Shown here: positions 56,470-64,000 of the stretch, piece by piece
Numbering within the stretch: position 1 is the first letter of the stretch
How the letters are laid out: the number at the start of each line of letters is the position of its first letter
NCBI RefSeq assembly: GCF_000633635.1
Contig: NZ_AYPQ01000001.1
Location: 248,424 to 312,423 of the forward strand
Length of the DNA: 64,000 nucleotides
Reading direction: 5' to 3'
Source of the DNA: Enterococcus crotali
GTDB lineage: Bacteria > Bacillota > Bacilli > Lactobacillales > Enterococcaceae
Notes under the pieces: model-generated
Told to the model about the DNA's origin: nothing
The model's database searches: none
The model's input: only the letters and a program-made list of their open reading frames with translations
Made by a program: the position numbers and the translations under genes

Positions 56470-58311
56470 ATGGCAGAACAAACACAAAATCGCCCTCGTG
56501 GCGGACGCGGACCTGGAAATGGCGCTCCAGTGGAAAAAGCCAAAGATTTTAAAGGGACACTAAAAAAATTAATCTCCTATATTGGTGCGTATAAAATACC
56601 TGTTTTCTTTGTAATGATCTTTGCAATTGCTTCAACAGTCTTCAATATTTGGGGACCTAAAATCTTGTCACAAGCGATCACAGAATTGTTTAATGGCTTG
56701 ATTAAAAAATATCAAGGGACTGGCGGGATCGATTTTAATAAAATCGGTGGAATCCTACTCTTCATGTTAGGACTCTACTTAGTAGCTTCAGCCTTTGGGA
56801 TCATTCAAGGCTGGATCATGTCAACGATTTCGCAAAAAATCACCTATCGAATGCGTAAAGAAATTTCAGAAAAAATCAATCGCATGCCGATGAACTATTT
56901 TGAAAGCCGTACAACGGGTGAAGTGTTATCACGTATCACAAATGATGTGGATACATTAGGTCAATCACTAAATCAATCCATTACACAGTTGATCACATCA
57001 GTATTCACCATCATTGGGGTTATCGTCATGATGCTATCGATTTCTGTGCAAATGACAGGAATTGCTATTTTGATCGTACCGATTTCAATGATCTTGATTT
57101 TGATTGTGGTAAAAAATTCTCAAAAATACTTTAAAACACAACAAGAATATCTTGGCGTGATCAATGGTAAAGTAGAAGAAACAATCGGCGGATACAATAT
57201 CGTACGTCTTTTCAATGATGAAGAAAATTCTCTAACAGAATTTAAAAAGCAAAATGACGTCTTATTCAAATCAGCGTGGAAATCACAATTTCTTTCTGGT
57301 TTGATGCAACCGATAATGAACTTTGTTGGAAATCTAGGGTATGTTGCCGTAGCGATCTTTGGTGGGATTTTAGCTTATAATGGCACGATCACGGTCGGAG
57401 ATATCCAAGCATTCATCCAATACGTTCGTAACTTGACACAACCAATTGCTCAATTGGCGCAAGTATCTAACTTACTTCAATCAATGGCTGCAGCTGCTGA
57501 ACGTGTCTTCGAATTCCTAGAAGAGGATGAAGAAGCACAAACAGTACCAAACCCAGTTAAAATCGACAAAGCCAAAGGAATGGTTGATTTTGAACATGTT
57601 CGTTTTGGATATACACCAGACAAAATCATTATCAATGATTTCAGTTCCCATGTCGATCCAGGTCAAACAGTAGCAATCGTTGGACCAACTGGAGCAGGTA
57701 AAACGACTATGGTTAAACTATTGATGCGTTTTTACGATGTAACCTCTGGTGCGATCAAAATCGACGGTCATAATATCAAAGACTTCAATCGTGCAGACTT
57801 ACGTAAAAATATCGGGATGGTTTTACAAGATACTTGGTTATTTAAAGGAACTATCATGGAAAACCTTCGTTATGGTCGTTTAGATGCAACAGATGAAGAA
57901 GTGTATGAAGCAGCCAAAGCAGCTCATGTTCATCACTTTATCCAAACATTACCTGGCGGCTACAACATGGTATTAAATGAAGAATCATCAAATATTTCTC
58001 AAGGTCAAAAACAATTATTAACGATTGCTCGTGCTATTTTAGCGGACAAACCGATTTTGATTCTTGATGAAGCAACGTCATCCGTTGATACAAGAACAGA
58101 AGGCTTGATTCAAGGTGCCATGAACAACTTAATGGCCGGCCGCACATCTTTTGTTATCGCTCATCGTTTATCAACGATCAAAGATGCAGATAAAATTCTT
58201 TATATGCAAGATGGTGATATCAAAGAACAAGGAACACATGAAGAACTACTTGCTGAAGGTGGCTACTATGCGTCACTTTATAACTCTCAGTTTGAAGAGT
58301 TAGATGAATAA
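56470..58311 (+). CDS. ABC exporter half, partner of the preceding gene
   Basis: 613 residues, full-length TMD-NBD half-transporter. Walker A GPTGAGKTT; Walker B ILILDEATSSVD with catalytic Glu; H-loop IAHRLST with His. Its signature is ISQGQKQLL rather than LSGGQ, complementing the degenerate partner, as expected for a heterodimer with one active ATP site. A Gly/Pro/Arg-rich N-terminal tail (RPRGGRGPGNGAPVE) is cytosolic. Likely a multidrug or envelope-lipid exporter. Confidence 0.92.
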   Translation: MAEQTQNRPRGGRGPGNGAPVEKAKDFKGTLKKLISYIGAYKIPVFFVMIFAIASTVFNIWGPKILSQAITELFNGLIKKYQGTGGIDFNKIGGILLFMLGLYLVASAFGIIQGWIMSTISQKITYRMRKEISEKINRMPMNYFESRTTGEVLSRITNDVDTLGQSLNQSITQLITSVFTIIGVIVMMLSISVQMTGIAILIVPISMILILIVVKNSQKYFKTQQEYLGVINGKVEETIGGYNIVRLFNDEENSLTEFKKQNDVLFKSAWKSQFLSGLMQPIMNFVGNLGYVAVAIFGGILAYNGTITVGDIQAFIQYVRNLTQPIAQLAQVSNLLQSMAAAAERVFEFLEEDEEAQTVPNPVKIDKAKGMVDFEHVRFGYTPDKIIINDFSSHVDPGQTVAIVGPTGAGKTTMVKLLMRFYDVTSGAIKIDGHNIKDFNRADLRKNIGMVLQDTWLFKGTIMENLRYGRLDATDEEVYEAAKAAHVHHFIQTLPGGYNMVLNEESSNISQGQKQLLTIARAILADKPILILDEATSSVDTRTEGLIQGAMNNLMAGRTSFVIAHRLSTIKDADKILYMQDGDIKEQGTHEELLAEGGYYASLYNSQFEELDE

Positions 58312-58320
58312 AATGGCTCT

Positions 58321-58363
58321 AAAAGAGGCACTTATCAAAAAAATGATGAGTGCTTCTTTTTTT
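58321..58363 (+). terminator. Terminator of the MarR/ABC operon
   Basis: AAAAGAGGCACTTATCA pairs with TGATGAGTGCTTCTTTT around an A-rich loop, followed by T7. Confidence 0.8.
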
Positions 58364-58483
58364 ATTCAAAAAATAATAGCCAAAATTTGCTTTATTTAAA
58401 TTAAGAAAACATAAAGACGCATAAAATAACTTGAAAAAAATTCTTTTCAGCGTTATTCTTTAGAAAAAATAAATAGATAAATA

Positions 58484-58648
58484 ACCTTGTTAGGTGAGGC
58501 TCCTATACAAACATAAGCTATTGCGCAGAAACGTCGAAAGACGCCAATGTGTAAAACAGGAATTGTCGAATTAAGGCTTTTCATAAAATAGCTAAGAAGT
58601 TTTCTTTACGTTGTATAGTGCTAAAACTCAGACGATGAGATTGATTGA
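58484..58648 (+). ncRNA. M-box (ykoK) magnesium riboswitch aptamer
   Basis: Conserved M-box blocks in order: TTAGGTGAGGCTCCTATACA, then GTCGAAAGACGCCAATG, then AACAGGAAT, ATAAGG-like AATTAAGG, and the closing TATAGTGCTAAAACTC. This is the Mg2+-sensing leader usually found before mgtE/corA-type transporters. A possible promoter TTGAAA (58432) / TATTCT (58454) lies upstream. High Mg2+ should favour the terminator that follows. Confidence 0.88.
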
Positions 58649-58649
58649 A

Positions 58650-58688
58650 AGTCAAACGTCCTAGGAAAAAAATGTTTGGCTTTTTTAT
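58650..58688 (+). terminator. M-box expression-platform terminator
   Basis: AGTCAAAC pairs with GTTTGGCT (with G-T) and is followed by T6, immediately after the M-box aptamer. Confidence 0.7.
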
Positions 58689-58769
58689 TTTGGTAAATAG
58701 GTTCGCTATTTGCTTCATTTTTAACGTCTTAGTACCTGATTTCGTGTTTTAGGAGTGTAGTTTGACGGA

Positions 58770-58832
58770 GATAGCCGCTAGAGGCTTCACTTCTATTTCG
58801 TTAGAAGGACAATTTCTAGCGGTTATTTTCTT
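58770..58832 (+). terminator. Second hairpin before the PAP2/LCP gene
   Basis: GCCGCTAGA pairs with TCTAGCGGT across a ~35-nt loop, and is followed by TATTTTC. It is a possible weak terminator between the riboswitch and the PAP2/LCP gene. Confidence 0.5.
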
Positions 58833-58903
58833 TGTTAGAACTCTTGGAATAATAACAATGAGTGAACAATCATATTGAATATGAGAATGAAGGGATTTAT
58901 TAC

Positions 58904-60483
58904 ATGTATACGTTGAAAGAAAAAAAATTTACTCCAGCTATTTTAAGTATTGTATTACTTTCGGTTTTAACTTTTTTAGTTATGAAAAATGCTTCATGGT
59001 TTAGTCAATTCGATGCAGCAATCTATCAAGTGGATTGGAAACCTAATGAATTCATCACCAGTATTGTGGCGACGTTTGCTAAAACGGCAACGATTGTTCC
59101 AACGTTTATTATCAGTTTGATCGTTTCGATTGCTTTATGGCGAAACAAGCACAAATTGCTAGCTGTTTGGATGAGCAGTAATGTGTTAGTTGTTAGTGCA
59201 ATAGGATTTTTGCTTAAAAATGTAGTTGCTCGGACAAGACCTGATGTAGCACAGTTAGTTGAAAAAACGTCCTATAGTTTTCCGAGTGGACATTCTCTTT
59301 TAGCAATGTGTTTGGTTTGTTCGATCATTTTGAGCGTCAAAACAATTTACCCTAAAAAATAAAACATTACCGTTTACTAAAAAATACATTGATTGCTTAC
59401 GTTCTTTTGATCGGTTTGGGTCGGATTTATTTAAGAGTACATTATCCGAGTGATGTGATCGGTGGATTTCTTTTGAGCTACGGATGGGTAAACTTTTCCT
59501 ATGTTGCTCTTCAAAGAGTATATTTAAATAGAACATTCCCAACATTGGATTCTAAAAAAAGATTTATACAAAAAACGATTTTAGGTTCTCTAACCTTACT
59601 TTTACTGATCGTTGCTGGAGCTTCTGTTTATGGCGCTACTGTTTTTAACAACGTTCAAAAAACAGCAGATAAAATGTATCAACCATTAAATCGAAAATCA
59701 AAATCTGTAGAGCTGGATAAGAGTGAGCCGGTTAGTTTTTTACTTTTAGGTATTGCTAATGATTCAAAGCGTAAAACAGATTTTCGAGCAAACACAATAA
59801 TGGTCGTGACAGTTAACAATCAGCTGAAGAAAACAACGATCACCAGTATTCCAAGGGATGCTTATGTTGAAATCATCGGCAAAAATGGTGTCTATGACAA
59901 AATCAATCATGCCCACTCATTTGGCGGAGATGAGATGATGATCGAGACGGTCGAACATTATTTAGATATCCCCATTAATCATTACTTTGTGATCAATATG
60001 GATGGATTAGCGGCATTGAGCGATGCTGTTGGCGGTGTGACAGTCAATAATGATTTTGAGTTTGATGCAGAAGGGATTCATTATCCAAAAGGTGAGCAGC
60101 ACTTAGGTGGTTGGGAAACGTTGCAGTATGCACGAATGCGCTATGAAGATCCGTTAGGGGATTACGGCAGACAAAAAAGGCAGCGGGAAGTAACGATCCA
60201 ACTGACCAAAGAACTAACTTCTGTCAAAAGTGTGCTTCGCTACCAACAACTACTGGATGTAATCGGAGAAAATGGTCAGACAGATATGACTCTTGATCAA
60301 ATGATGCTGTTGATGAAAAACTATCAGAAAGCCTTAGAAGATATTGAAAGTTATCAAATGCAAGGCGAAGGGTTTACTGGGGATGGTTATACTGGTGAAG
60401 AGGGAATTTCCTATCAAAGTATTTCCGATGAAGAGCAACAAAAAGTCATGACAGAATTAAAACACCAGCTTGCTATTCCATAA
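58904..60483 (+). pseudogene. PAP2 phosphatase/LCP fusion protein, frameshifted
   Basis: ATG 58904 follows AAGGGA. Frame 1 (to 59362) encodes membrane helices and PAP2 motifs 1-2: KNVVARTRP and SFPSGHS. It stops after YPKK. Adding one A to the A6 run at 59354-59359 continues as IKHYRLLKNT into PAP2 motif 3, GRIYLRVHYPSD, a further transmembrane helix and a complete LytR-CpsA-Psr domain (FLLLGIAND, ANTIMVVTV, SIPRDAYV, YARMRYEDPLGDYGRQKRQ). The restored protein is ~526 residues, matching the known PAP2/LCP fusion family, likely acting in lipid-linked glycopolymer transfer. As sequenced, PAP2 is split between motifs 2 and 3. Confidence 0.85.
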
Positions 60484-60576
60484 AACTCTTTTTATGTAGC
60501 CATTTTTAAACTTCCAATTGTCAGACCACTTTCTCTTTTGTTATAATTTGATTTATAGAAGTGGAGGAATGTAAGT

Positions 60577-61548
60577 ATGATAAAAGTGGCAATCATCGGG
60601 TACGGGAACCTGGGGCGCGGCGTTGAACGTTCGCTAAAACAACATAAAGACATGGAATTAGTGGGGATTTTTACAAGAAGAACTCCTGAAACTGTTCAAA
60701 CAGAAGGAGCTCAAGCTTATACAATGGATCAGCTCAAAGACAAAAAAGGTGAAATCGATGTCTGTATTTTGTGCGGTGGCTCTGCAACCGACTTACCGAC
60801 ACAAACACCAGAATGGGCGCATCTATTTAATACTATCGATAGTTTTGATACACATGCTAACATTCCAGCGCATTTTGCTACAGTGGACCAAGTAGCAAAA
60901 GAAAATCAAACGACTTCAATAATCTCAACGGGATGGGATCCAGGTTTGTTTAGCTTAAATCGATTGTATGCACAAAGTATTTTACCAGTTGGTGAGACGT
61001 ATACATTTTGGGGAAAAGGCGTTAGTCAGGGACATTCGGATGCATTAAGACGAATCAATGGCGTGGCAGATGCAGTACAATATACGATTCCAAACAACGA
61101 AGTGATTGAAAAACTTAAAGCAGGAGAACAGCTTGAGTTGACAACGCGTGACAAACATTTTAGAGAATGCTTTGTCGTGTTGGATGAGGATGCAAATCCA
61201 GAAAAAATTCGAGAAGAAATTGTTTCGATGCCGAATTATTTCGCTGATTATGAGACAGAGGTTCATTTTATCTCTCAGAAAGAATTAGATCAAAATCATC
61301 AAGCGATGCCTCATGGTGGAACGGTTCTACACACCGGAATAACACATGAGCATACTAAACAAGTAATTGAGTATAATTTACAATTAGAAAGTAACCCAGA
61401 ATTTACTGCAAGTGTGTTAGTTGCCTACGCTAGAGCTTGTGTTCGGTTAGCTAAGGAAAAACATTTTGGGGCATATACTGTTTTAGATATTCCACCTAAA
61501 TATTTATCTGACCGGACAGATGAAGAGTTAAGAAAAGAATTATTGTAG
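60577..61548 (+). CDS. ddh: meso-Diaminopimelate dehydrogenase
   Basis: 323 residues, full length. NADPH-binding N-terminus IKVAIIGYGNLGRGVE; IFTRRTP, ILCGGSATDLP, FDTHANIP and STGWDPGLFS are hallmark Ddh blocks; substrate region RRINGVADAVQYT and MPHGGTVLHTG. It makes meso-DAP directly from tetrahydrodipicolinate, a one-step branch to lysine. TATAAT -10 at ~60540 and GGAGG upstream; monocistronic. Confidence 0.95.
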   Translation: MIKVAIIGYGNLGRGVERSLKQHKDMELVGIFTRRTPETVQTEGAQAYTMDQLKDKKGEIDVCILCGGSATDLPTQTPEWAHLFNTIDSFDTHANIPAHFATVDQVAKENQTTSIISTGWDPGLFSLNRLYAQSILPVGETYTFWGKGVSQGHSDALRRINGVADAVQYTIPNNEVIEKLKAGEQLELTTRDKHFRECFVVLDEDANPEKIREEIVSMPNYFADYETEVHFISQKELDQNHQAMPHGGTVLHTGITHEHTKQVIEYNLQLESNPEFTASVLVAYARACVRLAKEKHFGAYTVLDIPPKYLSDRTDEELRKELL

Positions 61549-61592
61549 TTAGCTCTGGAGGATGGGATAGAAGAGATTGTTCGTGCTTCCAC

Positions 61593-61637
61593 ATGAGTGG
61601 GATATGACTCAAAGAGTTATGTCTTACTCATTTTTTT
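61593..61637 (+). terminator. Terminator downstream of ddh
   Basis: ATGAGTGGGATATGAC pairs with GTTATGTCTTACTCAT (with G-T pairs) around a short loop, and is followed by T7. The rest of the gap to 61786 holds nothing recognisable. Confidence 0.7.
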
Positions 61638-61769
61638 ATGATCGAAAGCTGAATCCAAGAGATTTGAGGAGTTATAGCATCAATACAATCAAATTGCCAC
61701 AGAAAGAATGAGGTTGTGCGCTTATTTTTACTGAAAAATTATTTAGGTTTCAGGGGAAGTTTCAATAAC

Positions 61770-61800
61770 CAAAAACACCAACCATATTAAACTGAGGTTG
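61770..61800 (-). terminator. Terminator of nrdI
   Basis: CACCAACC and GGTTGGTG flank a ~12-nt loop at the 3' end of the minus-strand nrdI gene, overlapping its last codons. On the minus strand it is followed by GGTTATTGAAAC, a weak U-tract. Confidence 0.55.
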
Positions 61801-62236
61801 GTGGATTTGCTATTGTTTCAGCCATTATAGCAAAAACACGCTCTAAGTCTTCCTGCGTTCCACGAAGTTCATAGTCGGCCAAAAACGGGATCCTAAATTT
61901 TTGTGCATACTGTTTGGCGGTCAAACAATATTGATGGTTAAAATTTTTGTTGCCACTGCCGACAACACCTAGGCAATAACGATAATTTCCATGGTAGTCT
62001 AAATACTCGCGCATTGTTTCGGTCAATATTTCTGTATCGCCATTGTCAACGCCATTCCCACCATCTAAGTATGTTGGAACAAATGTAAAAAAAGGTGCAT
62101 GCTCATCTTCAAAAGCAGAGTTTTCGTGGATTTCTTTAAGAGTGATTTGTACATTAAACGTATCAGCAGCATAAGCCGCTAAACGTTTCACGAAGGAACG
62201 TGTGTTACCAGAGATTGAAATATATAGAATGTTCAT
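61787..62236 (-). CDS. nrdI: NrdI flavodoxin-like protein
   Basis: 149 residues. FMN-binding P-loop ILYISISGNTRSF and VVGSGNKNFNHQYCL match NrdI, which activates the Mn-tyrosyl radical of class Ib ribonucleotide reductase. TFVPTYLDGG is another conserved block. AGGAGG site. nrdE/nrdF are not in the window, so nrdI is uncoupled from the reductase genes here. Confidence 0.93.
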   Translation of the reverse strand: MNILYISISGNTRSFVKRLAAYAADTFNVQITLKEIHENSAFEDEHAPFFTFVPTYLDGGNGVDNGDTEILTETMREYLDYHGNYRYCLGVVGSGNKNFNHQYCLTAKQYAQKFRIPFLADYELRGTQEDLERVFAIMAETIANPPTSV

Positions 62237-62450
62237 TTAAAAAACCTCCTCGTAAAATAAAAGCACAACAGCGCTAAGCAAGTCCACAAATTTATAAAGT
62301 GTTTGCACGTATATAATAGTACACCCTAACCCTAACGATTGAAAAGTAAATTCTTGTATTTTGTGAAGAATATCATTTAGTCTTTATTATTTGTCACTAC
62401 TATCCTATTCGCCTATAATATTCCTATATAAAAAGAAAAGAGGCGCAAAA

Positions 62451-62912
62451 ATGTCTTATAAAGTTGATTTCAAAACGGTTTCAATAATTGGGTTTGAAAC
62501 GTCTCCAGTAGCAGAAGCATTAGCTGGATTACGTGCGAATGAAGCTCGTTATTATTGGAATAAATATAAACATGAATTTGTAACTGTGCCAGCTAGTGAT
62601 GATCCTGAAACCTTAGCGTGGATTGAAAAGATCTTGGCCGAACGTGATATGCAGTTTCCCTATAAAGCATTAGAAGTTTCAAGTTTTGAAGTAGATGGTA
62701 TTAAGATGGCCTATGTTTTTTATGAAAATGGTTTGGCTGTTAATGTGATGTATACTCTTGAAGAAGGTGGGAAACGAGCGGTTGGGTTTAAATTATCTGA
62801 TGGGATGGAGATTCCAGCTGAATTTGAAGGGAAATTTAAATTTGCTCGTCAAAAATCAAAACTGGCGGGAACGATTCGCGGCTCCTTTTTTGTGATCAAA
62901 GGAGAATATTAG
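62451..62912 (+). CDS. Conserved hypothetical cytosolic protein
   Basis: 153 residues from ATG 62451 behind GAGGCG; an upstream in-frame ATG at 62391 has no site and adds an implausible N-terminus. Mixed alpha/beta, soluble, with no signal peptide. Segments such as SVAEALAGLRANEARYYW-like PVAEALAGLRANEARYYWN and KLSDGMEIPAEFEG are not matched to a family I can name. Preceded and followed by non-coding DNA; monocistronic. Confidence 0.65.
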   Translation: MSYKVDFKTVSIIGFETSPVAEALAGLRANEARYYWNKYKHEFVTVPASDDPETLAWIEKILAERDMQFPYKALEVSSFEVDGIKMAYVFYENGLAVNVMYTLEEGGKRAVGFKLSDGMEIPAEFEGKFKFARQKSKLAGTIRGSFFVIKGEY

Positions 62913-62978
62913 TTTTTGATTTTTCCAGTATGATAAGCAGGTATTAGCACAGATTGAATAAAGAAATTTTTGAACGTA

Positions 62979-63022
62979 AAGCCTAAAGAAAAACTCGGAT
63001 AGTTTTCTTTAGGCTTATTTTT
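62979..63022 (+). terminator. Terminator after the hypothetical gene
   Basis: AAGCCTAAAGAAAA pairs with TTTTCTTTAGGCTT around a 9-nt loop, followed by ATTTTTG. Confidence 0.85.
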
Positions 63023-63196
63023 GTAAATAGGTTTTTACATTAAAAATCAGAGAAGTAAAAACAATAGTTACATTTTGTGGAATAAAATGGATATAATTGA
63101 AAGGAAATGAAAAAAGGTGTTGAATGAGAAAACGCTTACTGCTATCATGAAGATATTTAGAGGAGAAAAGGAAGAAAAAATGATGGAGGGAATAAG

Positions 63197-64000
63197 ATGC
63201 GTTCAATAGATAATTTCTTTTTAAACATAAAAGAAACATTGCTACATAAATCTGAAATGACGACACAAGAGGTTGAACAATTAACTGGAATGAAAAGGAG
63301 TATAGTAAGTCTTTATCTGAATCAGCTAGTTTCTGATCATTTACTTAACAAAACAAATACAAGACCGGTGAAATTTTATTTACCGCATTCGTCTGAATCT
63401 GCTTTTATTGATTTTATTGGTTTTGATGGGAGCATAAAAAAACAAATCGATCAATGTAAATCATCAGTTACTTATCCGCCGAATGGGTTACCAGTCTTAC
63501 TTCACGGAAGCAGTGGTGTAGGAAAAAGCTATTTAGCCAAGTTGATCCATCGCTATGCACAAGAAAAAAAAGAAATTTCGGCAGATGCACCTTTTGTTGT
63601 TCTTAATTGTGCTGATTATGCGAATAATAAAGAGTTACTTTCATCCTTACTTTTTGGTTATGTTAAAGGGGCCTTTTCTGGTGCACAGAGTGATAAAGAA
63701 GGGTTGATTCATGAAGCTGAAGGTGGTTACTTGTTTCTAGATGAAGTGCACAATCTTTCTGCAGAAAATCAAGAAAAGCTGTTTTTACTCATTGATGAAA
63801 AGAAATATCGTCCTTTAGGTGTAAACGGGCAATGGAAACAGTCTACTGTACGCTTAATCATGGCAACGACGGAGGATCCAGAATCTTCACTATTAGTGAC
63901 ATTTAAAAGAAGAATTCCCTTTGAAGTTTTTTTACCTGATTTTAAAGATCGAACATTCGCTGAGAAAGAAAACTTGGTTTTTAGTTTTTTTAAACAAGAA
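63197..64000 (+). CDS. LevR-type sigma-54 transcriptional activator, 5' part
   Basis: 268 codons to the window edge, starting at ATG 63197 behind GGAGGG. The N-terminal winged helix (EMTTQEVEQLTGMKRSIVSLYLNQLVSDHL) is followed by a sigma-54-interaction AAA+ domain: Walker A GSSGVGKS, GAFSGA (the sigma-54 contact loop, usually GAFTGA) and Walker B GGYLFLDEVHN. LevR-family proteins continue with PRD and PTS-EIIA-like domains, which would lie beyond 64000. It probably controls a sigma-54-dependent PTS operon to the right. Confidence 0.88.
   Translation, partial: MRSIDNFFLNIKETLLHKSEMTTQEVEQLTGMKRSIVSLYLNQLVSDHLLNKTNTRPVKFYLPHSSESAFIDFIGFDGSIKKQIDQCKSSVTYPPNGLPVLLHGSSGVGKSYLAKLIHRYAQEKKEISADAPFVVLNCADYANNKELLSSLLFGYVKGAFSGAQSDKEGLIHEAEGGYLFLDEVHNLSAENQEKLFLLIDEKKYRPLGVNGQWKQSTVRLIMATTEDPESSLLVTFKRRIPFEVFLPDFKDRTFAEKENLVFSFFKQE

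Noticed and set aside
62285-62302. NrdR box upstream of nrdI
   Set aside because: ACACTTTATAAATTTGTG is palindrome-like and resembles an NrdR box, but it has several mismatches and there is no second box at the expected spacing.
62320-62340. Short CCCTAACCCTAAC repeat
   Set aside because: Only two copies of a telomere-like hexamer; chance in a bacterial intergenic region.
63015-63266. 83-codon minus-strand frame
   Set aside because: It covers a terminator and the start of the LevR-type gene in antisense, and is very Phe/Ser/His-rich.

Overview
This is a low-GC Firmicutes chromosome segment, most likely from an Enterococcus. It has strong AGGAGG-type ribosome binding sites, occasional TTG/GTG starts, a sufB 3' end, bgl-type PTS operons controlled by LicT and RAT elements, a PAP2/LCP envelope protein, NrdI and meso-diaminopimelate dehydrogenase. 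No tRNA, rRNA, CRISPR array or intact insertion sequence was recognised.

Left end, 1-13.3 kb: after the end of sufB comes a defence island. It holds a small XRE regulator with a duplicated operator, a GmrSD-like DUF262/DUF1524 protein, and a type I restriction-modification operon (hsdM, broken by a one-base frameshift; hsdS; hsdR). Directly after hsdR and apparently co-transcribed is a ~913-residue AbiH-family protein. Its last ~118 residues are clearly homologous to the C-terminal assembly domain of the adjacent HsdR. This is the strongest candidate here for an undescribed system: an abortive-infection effector that could dock on a type I RM complex. Two paralogous ~100-residue unknown proteins flank the island. 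A possible type I toxin/antisense RNA pair lies just beyond it.

Middle, 13.3-36.8 kb: there are two beta-glucoside PTS modules (PTS EIIBCA, GH1 6-phospho-beta-glucosidase, LicT antiterminator). Both have RAT/terminator leaders and cre-like promoters. Between them lie a TetR regulator with two membrane-anchored alpha/beta hydrolases, a complete version of the poorly understood yhf operon (yhfU, T, php, S, Z, Y, X, W) behind a promoter with palindromic operators, a metallophosphoesterase, and a lipoprotein/membrane protein pair.

Right-middle, 36.9-53.1 kb: a choline-utilisation bacterial microcompartment locus of the glycyl-radical type (GRM1-like, short CutC). A MerR regulator precedes a promoter with the 20-bp -35/-10 spacing typical of MerR activation. 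The operon encodes eight shell proteins (five BMC-H, of which one has a Rho_N/SAP-like tail; a permuted EutS type; a CutR/GrpU-like type; one EutN pentamer type), CutC and its activase CutD, CoA-acylating aldehyde dehydrogenase, PduL, Fe-alcohol dehydrogenase, EutJ, EutQ and a DMT-family transporter. Choline would be cut to trimethylamine and acetaldehyde inside the shell. The acetaldehyde would be disproportionated to ethanol and acetyl-CoA/acetyl phosphate. Three accessory proteins look like pseudoenzymes: an aldehyde dehydrogenase without its catalytic Cys, an EutP without a P-loop, and a frameshifted EutT-like protein without its Cys motif.

Right end, 53.1-64 kb: a MarR-controlled heterodimeric ABC exporter, an M-box (Mg2+) riboswitch upstream of a frameshifted PAP2/LCP gene rather than a Mg2+ transporter, ddh, nrdI, an unknown protein, and the start of a LevR-type sigma-54 activator cut by the window edge. 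Three genes (hsdM, the eutT-like gene, PAP2/LCP) are each interrupted by a single missing base, so either sequencing error or recent inactivation must be considered.
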